Source: Acidobacteriota bacterium
GTDB taxonomy: Bacteria; Acidobacteriota; Polarisedimenticolia; J045
Assembly (NCBI GenBank): GCA_020350085.1
Contig: CP070706.1
Location: 29,693-35,405, forward strand
Direction of reading: 5' to 3'
DNA length: 5,713 nucleotides
The notes under the pieces are model-generated. The model was not told the DNA's origin and did no database searches. It saw only the letters and a program-made list of their open reading frames with translations. This document shows positions 1 to 5,021 of this stretch, piece by piece. The position numbers and the translations under genes are program-made. Within the stretch, counting starts at the first letter, position 1. Each line of letters starts with the position of its first letter.

Positions 1-797
1 CGCCGGAGAATACCGAACGTCAGCTCGCTCAACGGCGCGAGCAGGCCGTCGGCAATGGTCCGTGGGTGAGCGTTGTCGAGCAGCCGCCCGGCCTCCAGCG
101 AACGCGCGGCGTCGTCGGCGCTCTCCGGCTCCGCACCGAAAATCTGCGTCCTCGGGCTGATCGCCCGGACCGCGAGCGACACGCCGCTGAGCAGGCGCCC
201 ACCGCCGACGGGCGCGATGATCGCTTCGAGCGGGCCGGCCTGCGCCAGCAGCTCCAGCCCGACAGTCCCCTGACCGGCGATGATCCACGGATGGTCGTAG
301 GGCGGCACGAAGCAGCAGCCTCTGGCCTCCAGGATCTGCTCGAGCGCGCGGTGGCGCGCCTCGATCGTCGGCTCACAGAACGTGATCTCGCCGCCGTAAT
401 CGCGGACGGCGGCGGTCTTGACCCGTGGCGCGTTTCGCGGCATGACGATCAGCGCGGGTACCGCTCGCTGGCGCGCCGCGAGCGCAAGCGCCGCGGCGTG
501 GTTGCCGGAAGAGTGCGTGGCCACGCCGCGTTCGGCGTGCTGCGCGCTGATCTGCTGCACCATGTTGGTCGCTCCGCGGATCTTGAACGCGCCGGCCTTC
601 TGAAAGCTCTCGCACTTGAACAGCAACCGAGCGCCCACTCGGCGGTCGATCTCGGAGCAGGTCAACACCGGAGTGCGGTGTACGAAGCGAGCAATGCGCT
701 CAGCCGCTTCCGTGATTTCTTTCAGGCGGGGGGGGCGGCGCGGATCGTCCGGAGGCTTGGCTGATGCTGATCTCGGCGTCGACGAATCGCGCGGCAT
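1..797 (-). CDS. Serine racemase-like / threonine-serine dehydratase family PLP enzyme (3' end cut by window edge)
   Basis: The 265 visible residues read without a frameshift from ATG at 797-795 to the left edge. They match the fold-type II PLP family of serine racemases, L-threonine/L-serine dehydratases and threo-3-hydroxyaspartate ammonia-lyases, which are cytosolic amino-acid enzymes. Visible motifs are AFKIRGA with the Schiff-base lysine K72, HSSGNHA (95-101) with S97 where human serine racemase has its second catalytic base S84, AGQGT (174-178), and AEPESADD. In the last motif E223, A227 and D229 align with the Mg2+ ligands E210/A214/D216 of human serine racemase. IlvA-type dehydratases usually have alanine at the S97 position, so a serine racemase or hydroxyaspartate-lyase type is favoured; substrate cannot be decided. 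The phosphate loop is G198-G-G-R201 instead of GGGG. About 24 Arg/Pro/Ser-rich residues precede the domain. Family members are about 320 residues, so about 55 are missing. The start is inferred: it is the only ATG before the conserved region, with GGAG about 11 bases upstream. The gene is transcribed away from the tRNA and tig genes. Confidence 0.85.
   Translation of the reverse strand, partial: MPRDSSTPRSASAKPPDDPRRPPRLKEITEAAERIARFVHRTPVLTCSEIDRRVGARLLFKCESFQKAGAFKIRGATNMVQQISAQHAERGVATHSSGNHAAALALAARQRAVPALIVMPRNAPRVKTAAVRDYGGEITFCEPTIEARHRALEQILEARGCCFVPPYDHPWIIAGQGTVGLELLAQAGPLEAIIAPVGGGRLLSGVSLAVRAISPRTQIFGAEPESADDAARSLEAGRLLDNAHPRTIADGLLAPLSELTFGILR
728..735 (-). repeat. C8 homopolymer inside the 5' end of the serine racemase-like gene
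   Basis: Eight consecutive G on the plus strand are eight C on the coding strand. They cover codons 21-24 (Arg-Pro-Pro-Arg) of the minus-strand gene, just before the conserved domain begins at about residue 25. A gain or loss of one base would shift the frame before the catalytic domain. The tract is visible directly. Whether it is phase-variable, neutral, or a sequencing-error hotspot cannot be told from one sequence. Confidence 0.6.
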
Positions 798-841
798 GCC
801 GGTCCCCGCTCCGGTGCACTGCTGAGCTGTTCCGCACAGAA

Positions 842-858
842 GTCCCCACGATGGGGAC
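842..858. repeat. Perfect 7-bp inverted repeat (GTCCCCA-CGA-TGGGGAC)
   Basis: GTCCCCA and TGGGGAC pair perfectly around a 3-base CGA loop, 45 bp upstream of the proposed start of the minus-strand enzyme gene. Further GTCCCC copies in direct orientation lie at 802-807 and 866-871, so the motif occurs four times, counting both orientations, in about 70 bp. It could be an operator or a hairpin in the 5' leader. It is not followed by a T-tract on either strand, so an intrinsic terminator is unlikely. Confidence 0.5.
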
Positions 859-876
859 AGTCGAGGTCCCCGTCAA
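848..876 (-). promoter_or_regulatory. Weak candidate promoter for the serine racemase-like gene
   Basis: On the minus strand TTGACG (876-871) matches the -35 consensus at 5 of 6 positions. It is followed after 17 bp by CATCGT (853-848), which matches TATAAT at only 3 of 6. Transcription would begin near 841, giving a leader of about 44 bases. The -10 element would lie inside the GTCCCCA/TGGGGAC inverted repeat, so a protein bound there could block it. The -10 is poor and this is only a candidate. Confidence 0.2.
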
Positions 877-914
877 ACGCCGGGGCCCGAACCAGAGTCC
901 CGTGGACGCCCCCA

Positions 915-928
915 CTGTGCCGGCACAG
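915..928. repeat. 14-bp perfect palindrome CTGTGCCGGCACAG
   Basis: The 14 bases equal their own reverse complement. The palindrome sits about 24 bp upstream of the -35 box of the tRNA promoter, in the spacer between divergent transcription units. A related imperfect site, CTGTTCCGCACAG, lies at 827-839. Paired CTGT...ACAG half-sites resemble a dimeric repressor site. The E. coli LexA box has 8 bases between its half-sites, while these have 6 and 5, so a LexA assignment is not supported. An operator role is inferred. Confidence 0.4.
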
Positions 929-952
929 ACCCGACGCTCGCGCTTGTCGCGT

Positions 953-980
953 TTGCCTGCCCCGTTGGCCAGCATATAAT
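953..980 (+). promoter_or_regulatory. Sigma70-type promoter of the tRNA-Lys / tRNA-Leu unit
   Basis: TATAAT at 975-980 is a perfect -10 box. TTGCCT at 953-958 matches the -35 consensus at 4 of 6 positions with a 16-bp spacer. The bases after the -10 (GGCCCGC) form a GC-rich discriminator, which in well-studied bacteria is typical of stable-RNA promoters inhibited by ppGpp. Transcription would start near 987, giving about 60 bases of 5' leader before tRNA-Lys. The box stands out in an otherwise GC-rich spacer. Confidence 0.65.
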
Positions 981-1049
981 GGCCCGCTTCCTGAGGGCTG
1001 ATAGCCCTGCGACCAGATGGTTGCGGCGCGGTTGGTCCGCTCCGAACGG

Positions 1050-1125
1050 GGGCCGCTAGCTCAACTGGTAGAGCAGCAGACTCTTAATCTGCGGGTTCGG
1101 GGTTCGAGTCCCTGGCGGCTCACCA
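1050..1125 (+). tRNA. tRNA-Lys (anticodon CTT)
   Basis: A 76-base class I tRNA. The acceptor stem GGGCCGC pairs with GCGGCTC (one G-U pair), followed by discriminator A and an encoded CCA at 1123-1125. The anticodon stem is GCAGA/TCTGC (1076-1080 with 1088-1092). The loop CTCTTAA places CTT at 1083-1085, which reads AAG. The T arm has stem CGGGG/CCCTG around TTCGAGT. It is the first tRNA behind the promoter at 953-980. The 134 bp to the next tRNA hold no recognisable gene, promoter or terminator, so co-transcription of the two tRNAs is likely. Confidence 0.97.
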
Positions 1126-1259
1126 AAGTCCTTTCGTTCCGTGCCGACAAACGCGAACATTCAACGAGCGGAGTCCAGCAACGCATGGCCGCACCCAGCT
1201 TTGGGCCCGCACGACGTCCGACGGATCGGCCGAGATCGACGGGCGGGAGTCCCCAACGG

Positions 1260-1345
1260 GCGAAAGTGGCGGAACTGGTAGACGCGCGAGACTTAGGATC
1301 TCGTGGCCTTCGGCCGTGGGGGTTCGAGTCCCCCCTTTCGCACCA
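1260..1345 (+). tRNA. tRNA-Leu (anticodon TAG)
   Basis: An 86-base class II tRNA with a long variable arm (around 1304-1317, TGGCCTTCGGCC). The acceptor stem GCGAAAG pairs perfectly with CTTTCGC, followed by A and an encoded CCA at 1343-1345. The anticodon stem CGAGA/TCTCG encloses CTTAGGA, with TAG at 1294-1296, which reads CTA and probably other CTN leucine codons. The T arm has GGGGG and CCCCC around TTCGAGT. The 3' flank has two small hairpins (1353-1366 and 1370-1383) without a T-tract, so no intrinsic terminator separates it from tig. Confidence 0.97.
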
Positions 1346-1568
1346 TGGGAACCGCGGCATGCCGTGAGCGCACAGGGGCGTGCCGCCGTCCCCGGAAGGG
1401 CATCGAGAAGGGCAGGGCACTTTTCCTGTGCGGGGGAGCGCAGCGCACTCGCGGGCGATACGAAAGCGGCGGGAAGCGAGTTCGTGCGACACACTAAAGA
1501 CAGCCCCCGAAGTCCATCCCGGATCGGGCGGGTACGGACGGCTCGGAGGCGCGAGGACGAGCGCAGCG

Positions 1569-2876
1569 ATGAAGACCGAACGCCACGACATCTCGCAGGC
1601 ACGCAAAGAGATCCACGTCGAGATCCCTGCTTCGGATGTGCAGGCAACGTTCGACTCACTTCTGCGTGAGCTGAGACGTGAGATGCGAGTGCCGGGTTTT
1701 CGACCCGGCAAAGCGCCGATGCAGCTCGTTCGCTCACGGCACGCCGCGACGCTGCCCGCGCGCGTGGCGGAGAGATTGGTCGAATCTTTTGGGCATCAGG
1801 CGCTGGAGAGAGAAGGCATCGAGCCTCTCGGTGGCTCGCTCACGTTGCGCACCGAAACCGAAGAAGACGGCGCCGATCATCCGTCTCCGGCCGAGGAGGG
1901 CCGTCCCTACAGCTTCACGCTCGCCATGCAGGTCGTTCCCGAGCTCGAACCGGACGGCTACGTTGGCCTGGAGATCTCACGGCCGGAAGTCTCTCTCGGT
2001 GACGACGAAGTCCAGGCCGAGCTCGAGCAGCTGCGCGAGGCCAACGCCAAGATGGTGCCGGTCTCGGGGCGTCCGAGCTCCGCGCCCGATTTCGTCGAAG
2101 TCGACATCGAAGGTGGCGAGCTGGGACAGGAGCCGATCCTGCCACGCCAGACTCAGATGATTCAGCTGGGGGACTCGTCGAACCTACCCGACTTCGAGCG
2201 GGGCTTGACCGGCCTGACGTCCGGTCAGGACTTCACGTTCGAGGTGAGGTATCCGGAGGACTTTCCCGAGGAGCGACTCGCTAAACGAGTCGTCTATTAC
2301 CGCGGAACCGTTCGCAACGTACTCGAGCGGGTCGTCCCGCAGCTCGACGACGAGTTTGCTCGGAGCCTCGCGGACGAGATCGACGGGCTCGCCGGGCTTC
2401 GAGACAAGCTCCGAGAGCTGCTCGAACGTCGTAAGGCGCGCGAGGCGGATGAAGTTGCCAAGCGGCGGCTCGTGGACCGTCTCCTGGAGCTCCATCCGTC
2501 CGAAGCACCACCGCTGCTCATCGAACAGGAGCTTCGCGACCGGCTCGAGTCGATCGGCCGACAGCTCGCCGCTCGAGGCGTGGACCCGGACCAGCTCGAC
2601 ATGGATTGGGACCGAATCGTCGATGAGCAACGAGCGCAAGCCGCACGTTCGGTGCAAAGCGATCTCTTGCTCGATGCGATCGCCCGCAAGGAGGGGCTGG
2701 AAGTCTCGGATCAGGAGCTCGATGAGGCGATCGACGAGCTGGCGCAAGGCCTTCGGCAGAAGCCGGCCGAACTCCGCAAGAAGCTGACCCGTGACGGGCG
2801 AGTTACGGTTTTGCGCCGCAGTGTGCTACGAAAGAAGTGTCTTGACTGGCTATTCGACAAATCTCATATTTGCTGA
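1569..2876 (+). CDS. tig: Trigger factor, ribosome-associated chaperone and peptidyl-prolyl isomerase
   Basis: Trigger factor docks at the ribosomal exit tunnel, shields nascent chains and catalyses prolyl isomerisation. The protein is 435 residues (E. coli 432). The ribosome-docking signature GFRPGK lies at 43-48, the same numbering as E. coli G43-K48, which fixes the ATG at 1569. An in-frame GTG at 1380 would add 63 residues of unconserved leader and is rejected. The N-terminal domain covers about 1-115 and includes an acidic, Pro-containing loop at about 96-113. The FKBP-like PPIase domain runs from about F175 to 255; its usual IPGFE segment reads L206-P-D-F-E210, keeping the phenylalanine. 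The rest is the helical C-terminal chaperone domain, ending in an unusual Cys (C435), with another at C424. The ribosome binding site is weak (GAGG about 12 bases upstream). No promoter is evident in 1346-1568, so read-through from the tRNAs is possible. The 3' end overlaps a candidate clpP promoter. Confidence 0.96.
   Translation: MKTERHDISQARKEIHVEIPASDVQATFDSLLRELRREMRVPGFRPGKAPMQLVRSRHAATLPARVAERLVESFGHQALEREGIEPLGGSLTLRTETEEDGADHPSPAEEGRPYSFTLAMQVVPELEPDGYVGLEISRPEVSLGDDEVQAELEQLREANAKMVPVSGRPSSAPDFVEVDIEGGELGQEPILPRQTQMIQLGDSSNLPDFERGLTGLTSGQDFTFEVRYPEDFPEERLAKRVVYYRGTVRNVLERVVPQLDDEFARSLADEIDGLAGLRDKLRELLERRKAREADEVAKRRLVDRLLELHPSEAPPLLIEQELRDRLESIGRQLAARGVDPDQLDMDWDRIVDEQRAQAARSVQSDLLLDAIARKEGLEVSDQELDEAIDELAQGLRQKPAELRKKLTRDGRVTVLRRSVLRKKCLDWLFDKSHIC
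2842..2870 (+). promoter_or_regulatory. Candidate clpP promoter inside the 3' end of tig
   Basis: TTGACT (2842-2847) matches the sigma70 -35 box at 5 of 6 positions. After 17 bp, CATATT (2865-2870) matches the -10 box at 4 of 6. The same stretch fits an E. coli heat-shock pattern: CTTGACT (2841-2847) against CTTGAAA, 14 bases, then TCTCATAT (2862-2869) against CCCCATnT. The final tig codons are AT-rich compared with their surroundings. Transcription would start near 2877, leaving a leader of about 127 bases before clpP. Which sigma factor would use it is unknown. Confidence 0.45.
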
Positions 2877-2885
2877 GACTTAACC

Positions 2886-2905
2886 CGGATTCATTCGGAT
2901 TGATC
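2886..2905. repeat. Tandem CGGATT direct repeat with 10-bp period
   Basis: CGGATT occurs at 2886-2891 and again at 2896-2901, one helical turn apart, about 10-25 bp downstream of the proposed clpP transcription start. Direct repeats at clp promoters are known binding sites in other bacteria, for example CtsR heptads in Firmicutes, but the sequence here is different. An operator role is inferred. The rest of the 127-bp tig-clpP spacer is purine-rich with repeated ACGGGA/ACACGG words and shows no terminator. Confidence 0.35.
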
Positions 2906-3003
2906 ACGAACTGCACGATGTCAACGGGAACACGGGAAGAAACACGGCGACACCCGCAGCACTCGTTCCGAGCGACTGAGGTGCCGAGACAAAGGAAGCT
3001 TCA

Positions 3004-3588
3004 ATGCCACTGATTCCGATCGTTGTCGAGCAGTCCGCCCGAGGCGAGCGGGCGTGGGACATCTTCTCTCGGCTGCTGAAGGACCACATTATCTTCCTCG
3101 GCAGCCCCGTGGACGACCAGGTGAGCAACGTGGTCATCGCGCAGCTGCTGTTTCTCGAGGCAGAAGACCCTGATCGTGACATCAGCCTGTATATCAACAG
3201 CCCGGGTGGCGTGGTCACGGCCGGGCTGGCAATCTACGACACGATGCAATTCGTCAAACCGGACATCAACACCATGTGCGTCGGCCAGGCGGCCTCGATG
3301 GCGGCCGTCCTGCTGGCGGCTGGCACGAAGGGCAAGCGCTCGGCGCTTCCCAACTCGCGCATTCTGATTCACCAGCCGCTCGGAGGAGTCCAGGGCCAGG
3401 CATCGGACATCGACATCCAGGCCCGCGAGATTCTCCGGCTCAAGGATCGGCTCAACGAGATTCTCGAGCGGCACACCGGCCAGGACATCGATCGGATCCG
3501 TAAGGACACGGACCGGGACAAGTTTCTGTCGGCCGACGAGTCGAAAGACTACGGACTGATCGACCAGGTGATAGAGTCGCGCGCCTGA
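3004..3588 (+). CDS. clpP: ATP-dependent Clp protease proteolytic subunit ClpP
   Basis: ClpP is the serine peptidase that forms a double-heptamer degradation chamber and receives unfolded substrate from ClpX or another Clp ATPase. The protein has 194 residues. The catalytic triad is S98 in GQAASMAA, H123 in ILIHQP and D172 in DTDRDKF, one position from mature E. coli ClpP (97/122/171). The substrate-binding motif SPGGVVTAG (66-74) is intact. The N-terminus PLIPIVVEQ aligns with the mature E. coli end, so there is little or no propeptide. The ATG at 3004 follows a good ribosome binding site, AAGGAAG at 2992-2998, with 5 bases between. It lies 127 bp after tig and 40 bp before clpX, and no promoter or terminator is seen before clpX, so clpP and clpX probably share an mRNA. 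All family residues needed for activity are present. Confidence 0.98.
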   Translation: MPLIPIVVEQSARGERAWDIFSRLLKDHIIFLGSPVDDQVSNVVIAQLLFLEAEDPDRDISLYINSPGGVVTAGLAIYDTMQFVKPDINTMCVGQAASMAAVLLAAGTKGKRSALPNSRILIHQPLGGVQGQASDIDIQAREILRLKDRLNEILERHTGQDIDRIRKDTDRDKFLSADESKDYGLIDQVIESRA

Positions 3589-3628
3589 CCGGTGGCAACG
3601 CCTGGACGCTGAACGGAGCCCAAGATCA

Positions 3629-4900
3629 ATGGCTGGCAAAAAGAAAGGCACTGGTCGCGGCGACGGCGAGCTTCGCTGTTCGTTCTGCAACAAGAGTCAG
3701 CGGGATGTCCGCAAGCTGATCGCCGGACCGACGGTCTACATCTGTGACGAGTGCGTCGATATCTGCCTCGACATCATCGCCGAGGAGCGCGAGCCTGAAG
3801 ACGGAGCACTCGAGAATCGGCTGCCGAAGCCAGCCGAGATCAAGGACTTTCTCGACCAGTACGTCATTGGCCAGGACCTGGCGAAGAAGAAGCTAGCCGT
3901 CGCGGTCTACAACCATTACAAGCGACTCGAGCTGGTCCGTCGCAAAGACGAGATCGAGCTGCAAAAGTCGAATATCTTGCTGATCGGCCCGACCGGAACG
4001 GGCAAGACGCTGCTGGCTCAAACGTTGGCTCGCATGCTGAGCGTGCCGTTCGCGATCGTCGACGCCACGACGTTGACCGAGGCTGGTTACGTCGGCGAGG
4101 ACGTCGAGAATATCCTGCTCAAGCTGCTGCAGGCTGCCGGCAACGACGTCGAGAAGGCTCAACGCGGCATCATCTACATCGACGAAGTCGACAAGATCGC
4201 GCGCAAGGGCGAGAACCCGTCGATCACTCGCGACGTTTCGGGCGAGGGTGTTCAACAGGCGCTGCTGAAGATCCTCGAGGGCACGGTTGCGAACGTGCCG
4301 CCACAAGGTGGTCGCAAGCATCCCCACCAGGACTTCATCCCGATCGATACGACCAACATCCTGTTCATCTGCGGGGGTGCTTTCGTCGGCCTCGACAGAC
4401 TGATCGAGACCCGGCTGGGACACAAGACGTTGGGATTCAAAGCCGACATCAAAGGTCGTGGTGAGAAGAGCCGGCTCGAGACGCTCAAGCACTCTCAGCC
4501 GGAGGATCTGGTCAAGTTCGGATTGATCCCGGAGTTCGTCGGCCGTCTGCCGGTGATCGCACCGCTCGACGACCTCGACGAGTCCGCGCTGGTACAGATT
4601 CTGACTGAACCGCGCAACGCTTTGGTCAAGCAGTACAAGAAAATCTTCGAGTTCGAGGACGTTCAGCTCGAGTTCACGGCTGAGGCACTCGCAGCGGTCG
4701 CTCGGCAGGCAATGCAGAGAAAGATCGGCGCGAGAGGGTTGCGACTGATCCTCGAGGAGTTGATGCTCGACTTTATGTACGAAGTGCCCTCCTCGTCGTC
4801 CCGTCGTGAACTGACGATCACCAAGGACTTCGTCGAGAAGACAGGCGAGCACGGAGAAGGGGAGGAAGGCGGCCTGCGACTGGTCGAGAAAGCAGGCTGA
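3629..4900 (+). CDS. clpX: ClpX, ATP-dependent unfoldase subunit of ClpXP
   Basis: This AAA+ hexamer recognises tagged or specific proteins, unfolds them and threads them into ClpP. It has 423 residues (E. coli 424). The N-terminal zinc-binding domain has C17, C20, C39 and C42. Its first knuckle reads CSFCNK, with N21 where glycine is common. Walker A is GPTGTGKT (120-127), pore-1 loop GYVG (153-156), Walker B IIYIDEVD (181-188, with D185 and E186), and the RKH pore loop lies at 229-231. The ClpP-docking tripeptide is LGF (268-270), a variant of E. coli IGF. The arginine finger R306 lies in EFVGRLP and sensor-2 R369 in GARGLR. The C-terminal tail is Gly/Glu-rich. The ATG at 3629 has GGAG at 3615-3618, 10 bases upstream, and gives the expected short leader before the zinc domain. 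It is probably in an operon with clpP. All nucleotide-binding and hydrolysis motifs are intact. Confidence 0.98.
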   Translation: MAGKKKGTGRGDGELRCSFCNKSQRDVRKLIAGPTVYICDECVDICLDIIAEEREPEDGALENRLPKPAEIKDFLDQYVIGQDLAKKKLAVAVYNHYKRLELVRRKDEIELQKSNILLIGPTGTGKTLLAQTLARMLSVPFAIVDATTLTEAGYVGEDVENILLKLLQAAGNDVEKAQRGIIYIDEVDKIARKGENPSITRDVSGEGVQQALLKILEGTVANVPPQGGRKHPHQDFIPIDTTNILFICGGAFVGLDRLIETRLGHKTLGFKADIKGRGEKSRLETLKHSQPEDLVKFGLIPEFVGRLPVIAPLDDLDESALVQILTEPRNALVKQYKKIFEFEDVQLEFTAEALAAVARQAMQRKIGARGLRLILEELMLDFMYEVPSSSSRRELTITKDFVEKTGEHGEGEEGGLRLVEKAG

Positions 4901-4939
4901 TCCCGACTGGCAGCGGCCCCTCCGGACTCACCGAAGTGA

Positions 4940-4969
4940 CGCGCCCCGCGCACCGACACCGGGGGCGCG
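4940..4969 (+). promoter_or_regulatory. GC-rich 8-bp hairpin in the clpX-lon spacer
   Basis: CGCGCCCC (4940-4947) pairs perfectly with GGGGCGCG (4962-4969) around a 14-base loop, 40 bp after clpX and about 50 bp before lon. No T-tract follows, so it is not a standard intrinsic terminator. It could pause RNA polymerase, protect the upstream mRNA's 3' end, or simply reflect base composition. The 121-bp spacer shows no clear promoter for lon. Confidence 0.3.
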
Positions 4970-5021
4970 GGCGTGACGGACGACGAGGTGTGGCCCCCTT
5001 GCCTCGACCGCGCGGAGAATG

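Noticed and set aside
66..764. 232-residue plus-strand open frame opposite the serine racemase-like gene
   Set aside because: It is a GC-rich antisense shadow. The minus-strand frame carries all conserved motifs of a real family.
1126..1259. Small gene or second promoter between the two tRNA genes
   Set aside because: No conserved peptide, no acceptable -35/-10 pair and only short imperfect CCGA/TCGG hairpins are seen.
790..1364. Shared 12-mer CGCGGCATGCCG at 790-801 and 1353-1364, possible repeat or att-like pair
   Set aside because: A 12-base match within a GC-rich window of this size is expected by chance, and nothing mobile lies between the copies, only tRNA genes.
1017..1367. Open frame on the plus strand with a PLAQLVEQQTLNLRVRGSSP-like protein
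   Set aside because: It is the translation of tRNA-Lys and then tRNA-Leu. This peptide type is a known spurious product of tRNA genes.
1380..1568. 63-residue N-terminal extension of trigger factor from GTG 1380
   Set aside because: The ribosome-docking motif sits at exactly 43-48 from ATG 1569, and the extension has no family similarity.
1260..1568. tRNA-Leu 3' end as an integration site for a mobile element
   Set aside because: The downstream sequence goes straight into tig, with no integrase and no second copy of the tRNA 3' end in the window.
2951..2990. CIRCE-like element before clpP (GCACTC ... GAG)
   Set aside because: Only a GCACTC fragment and a small CTCG/CGAG hairpin are present. 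The 9-base inverted half-sites of CIRCE are missing.
3893..4852. Long minus-strand open frame (319 residues) within clpX
   Set aside because: It is antisense to a fully conserved clpX, has no recognisable domain, and arises from the absence of stop codons in GC-rich DNA.
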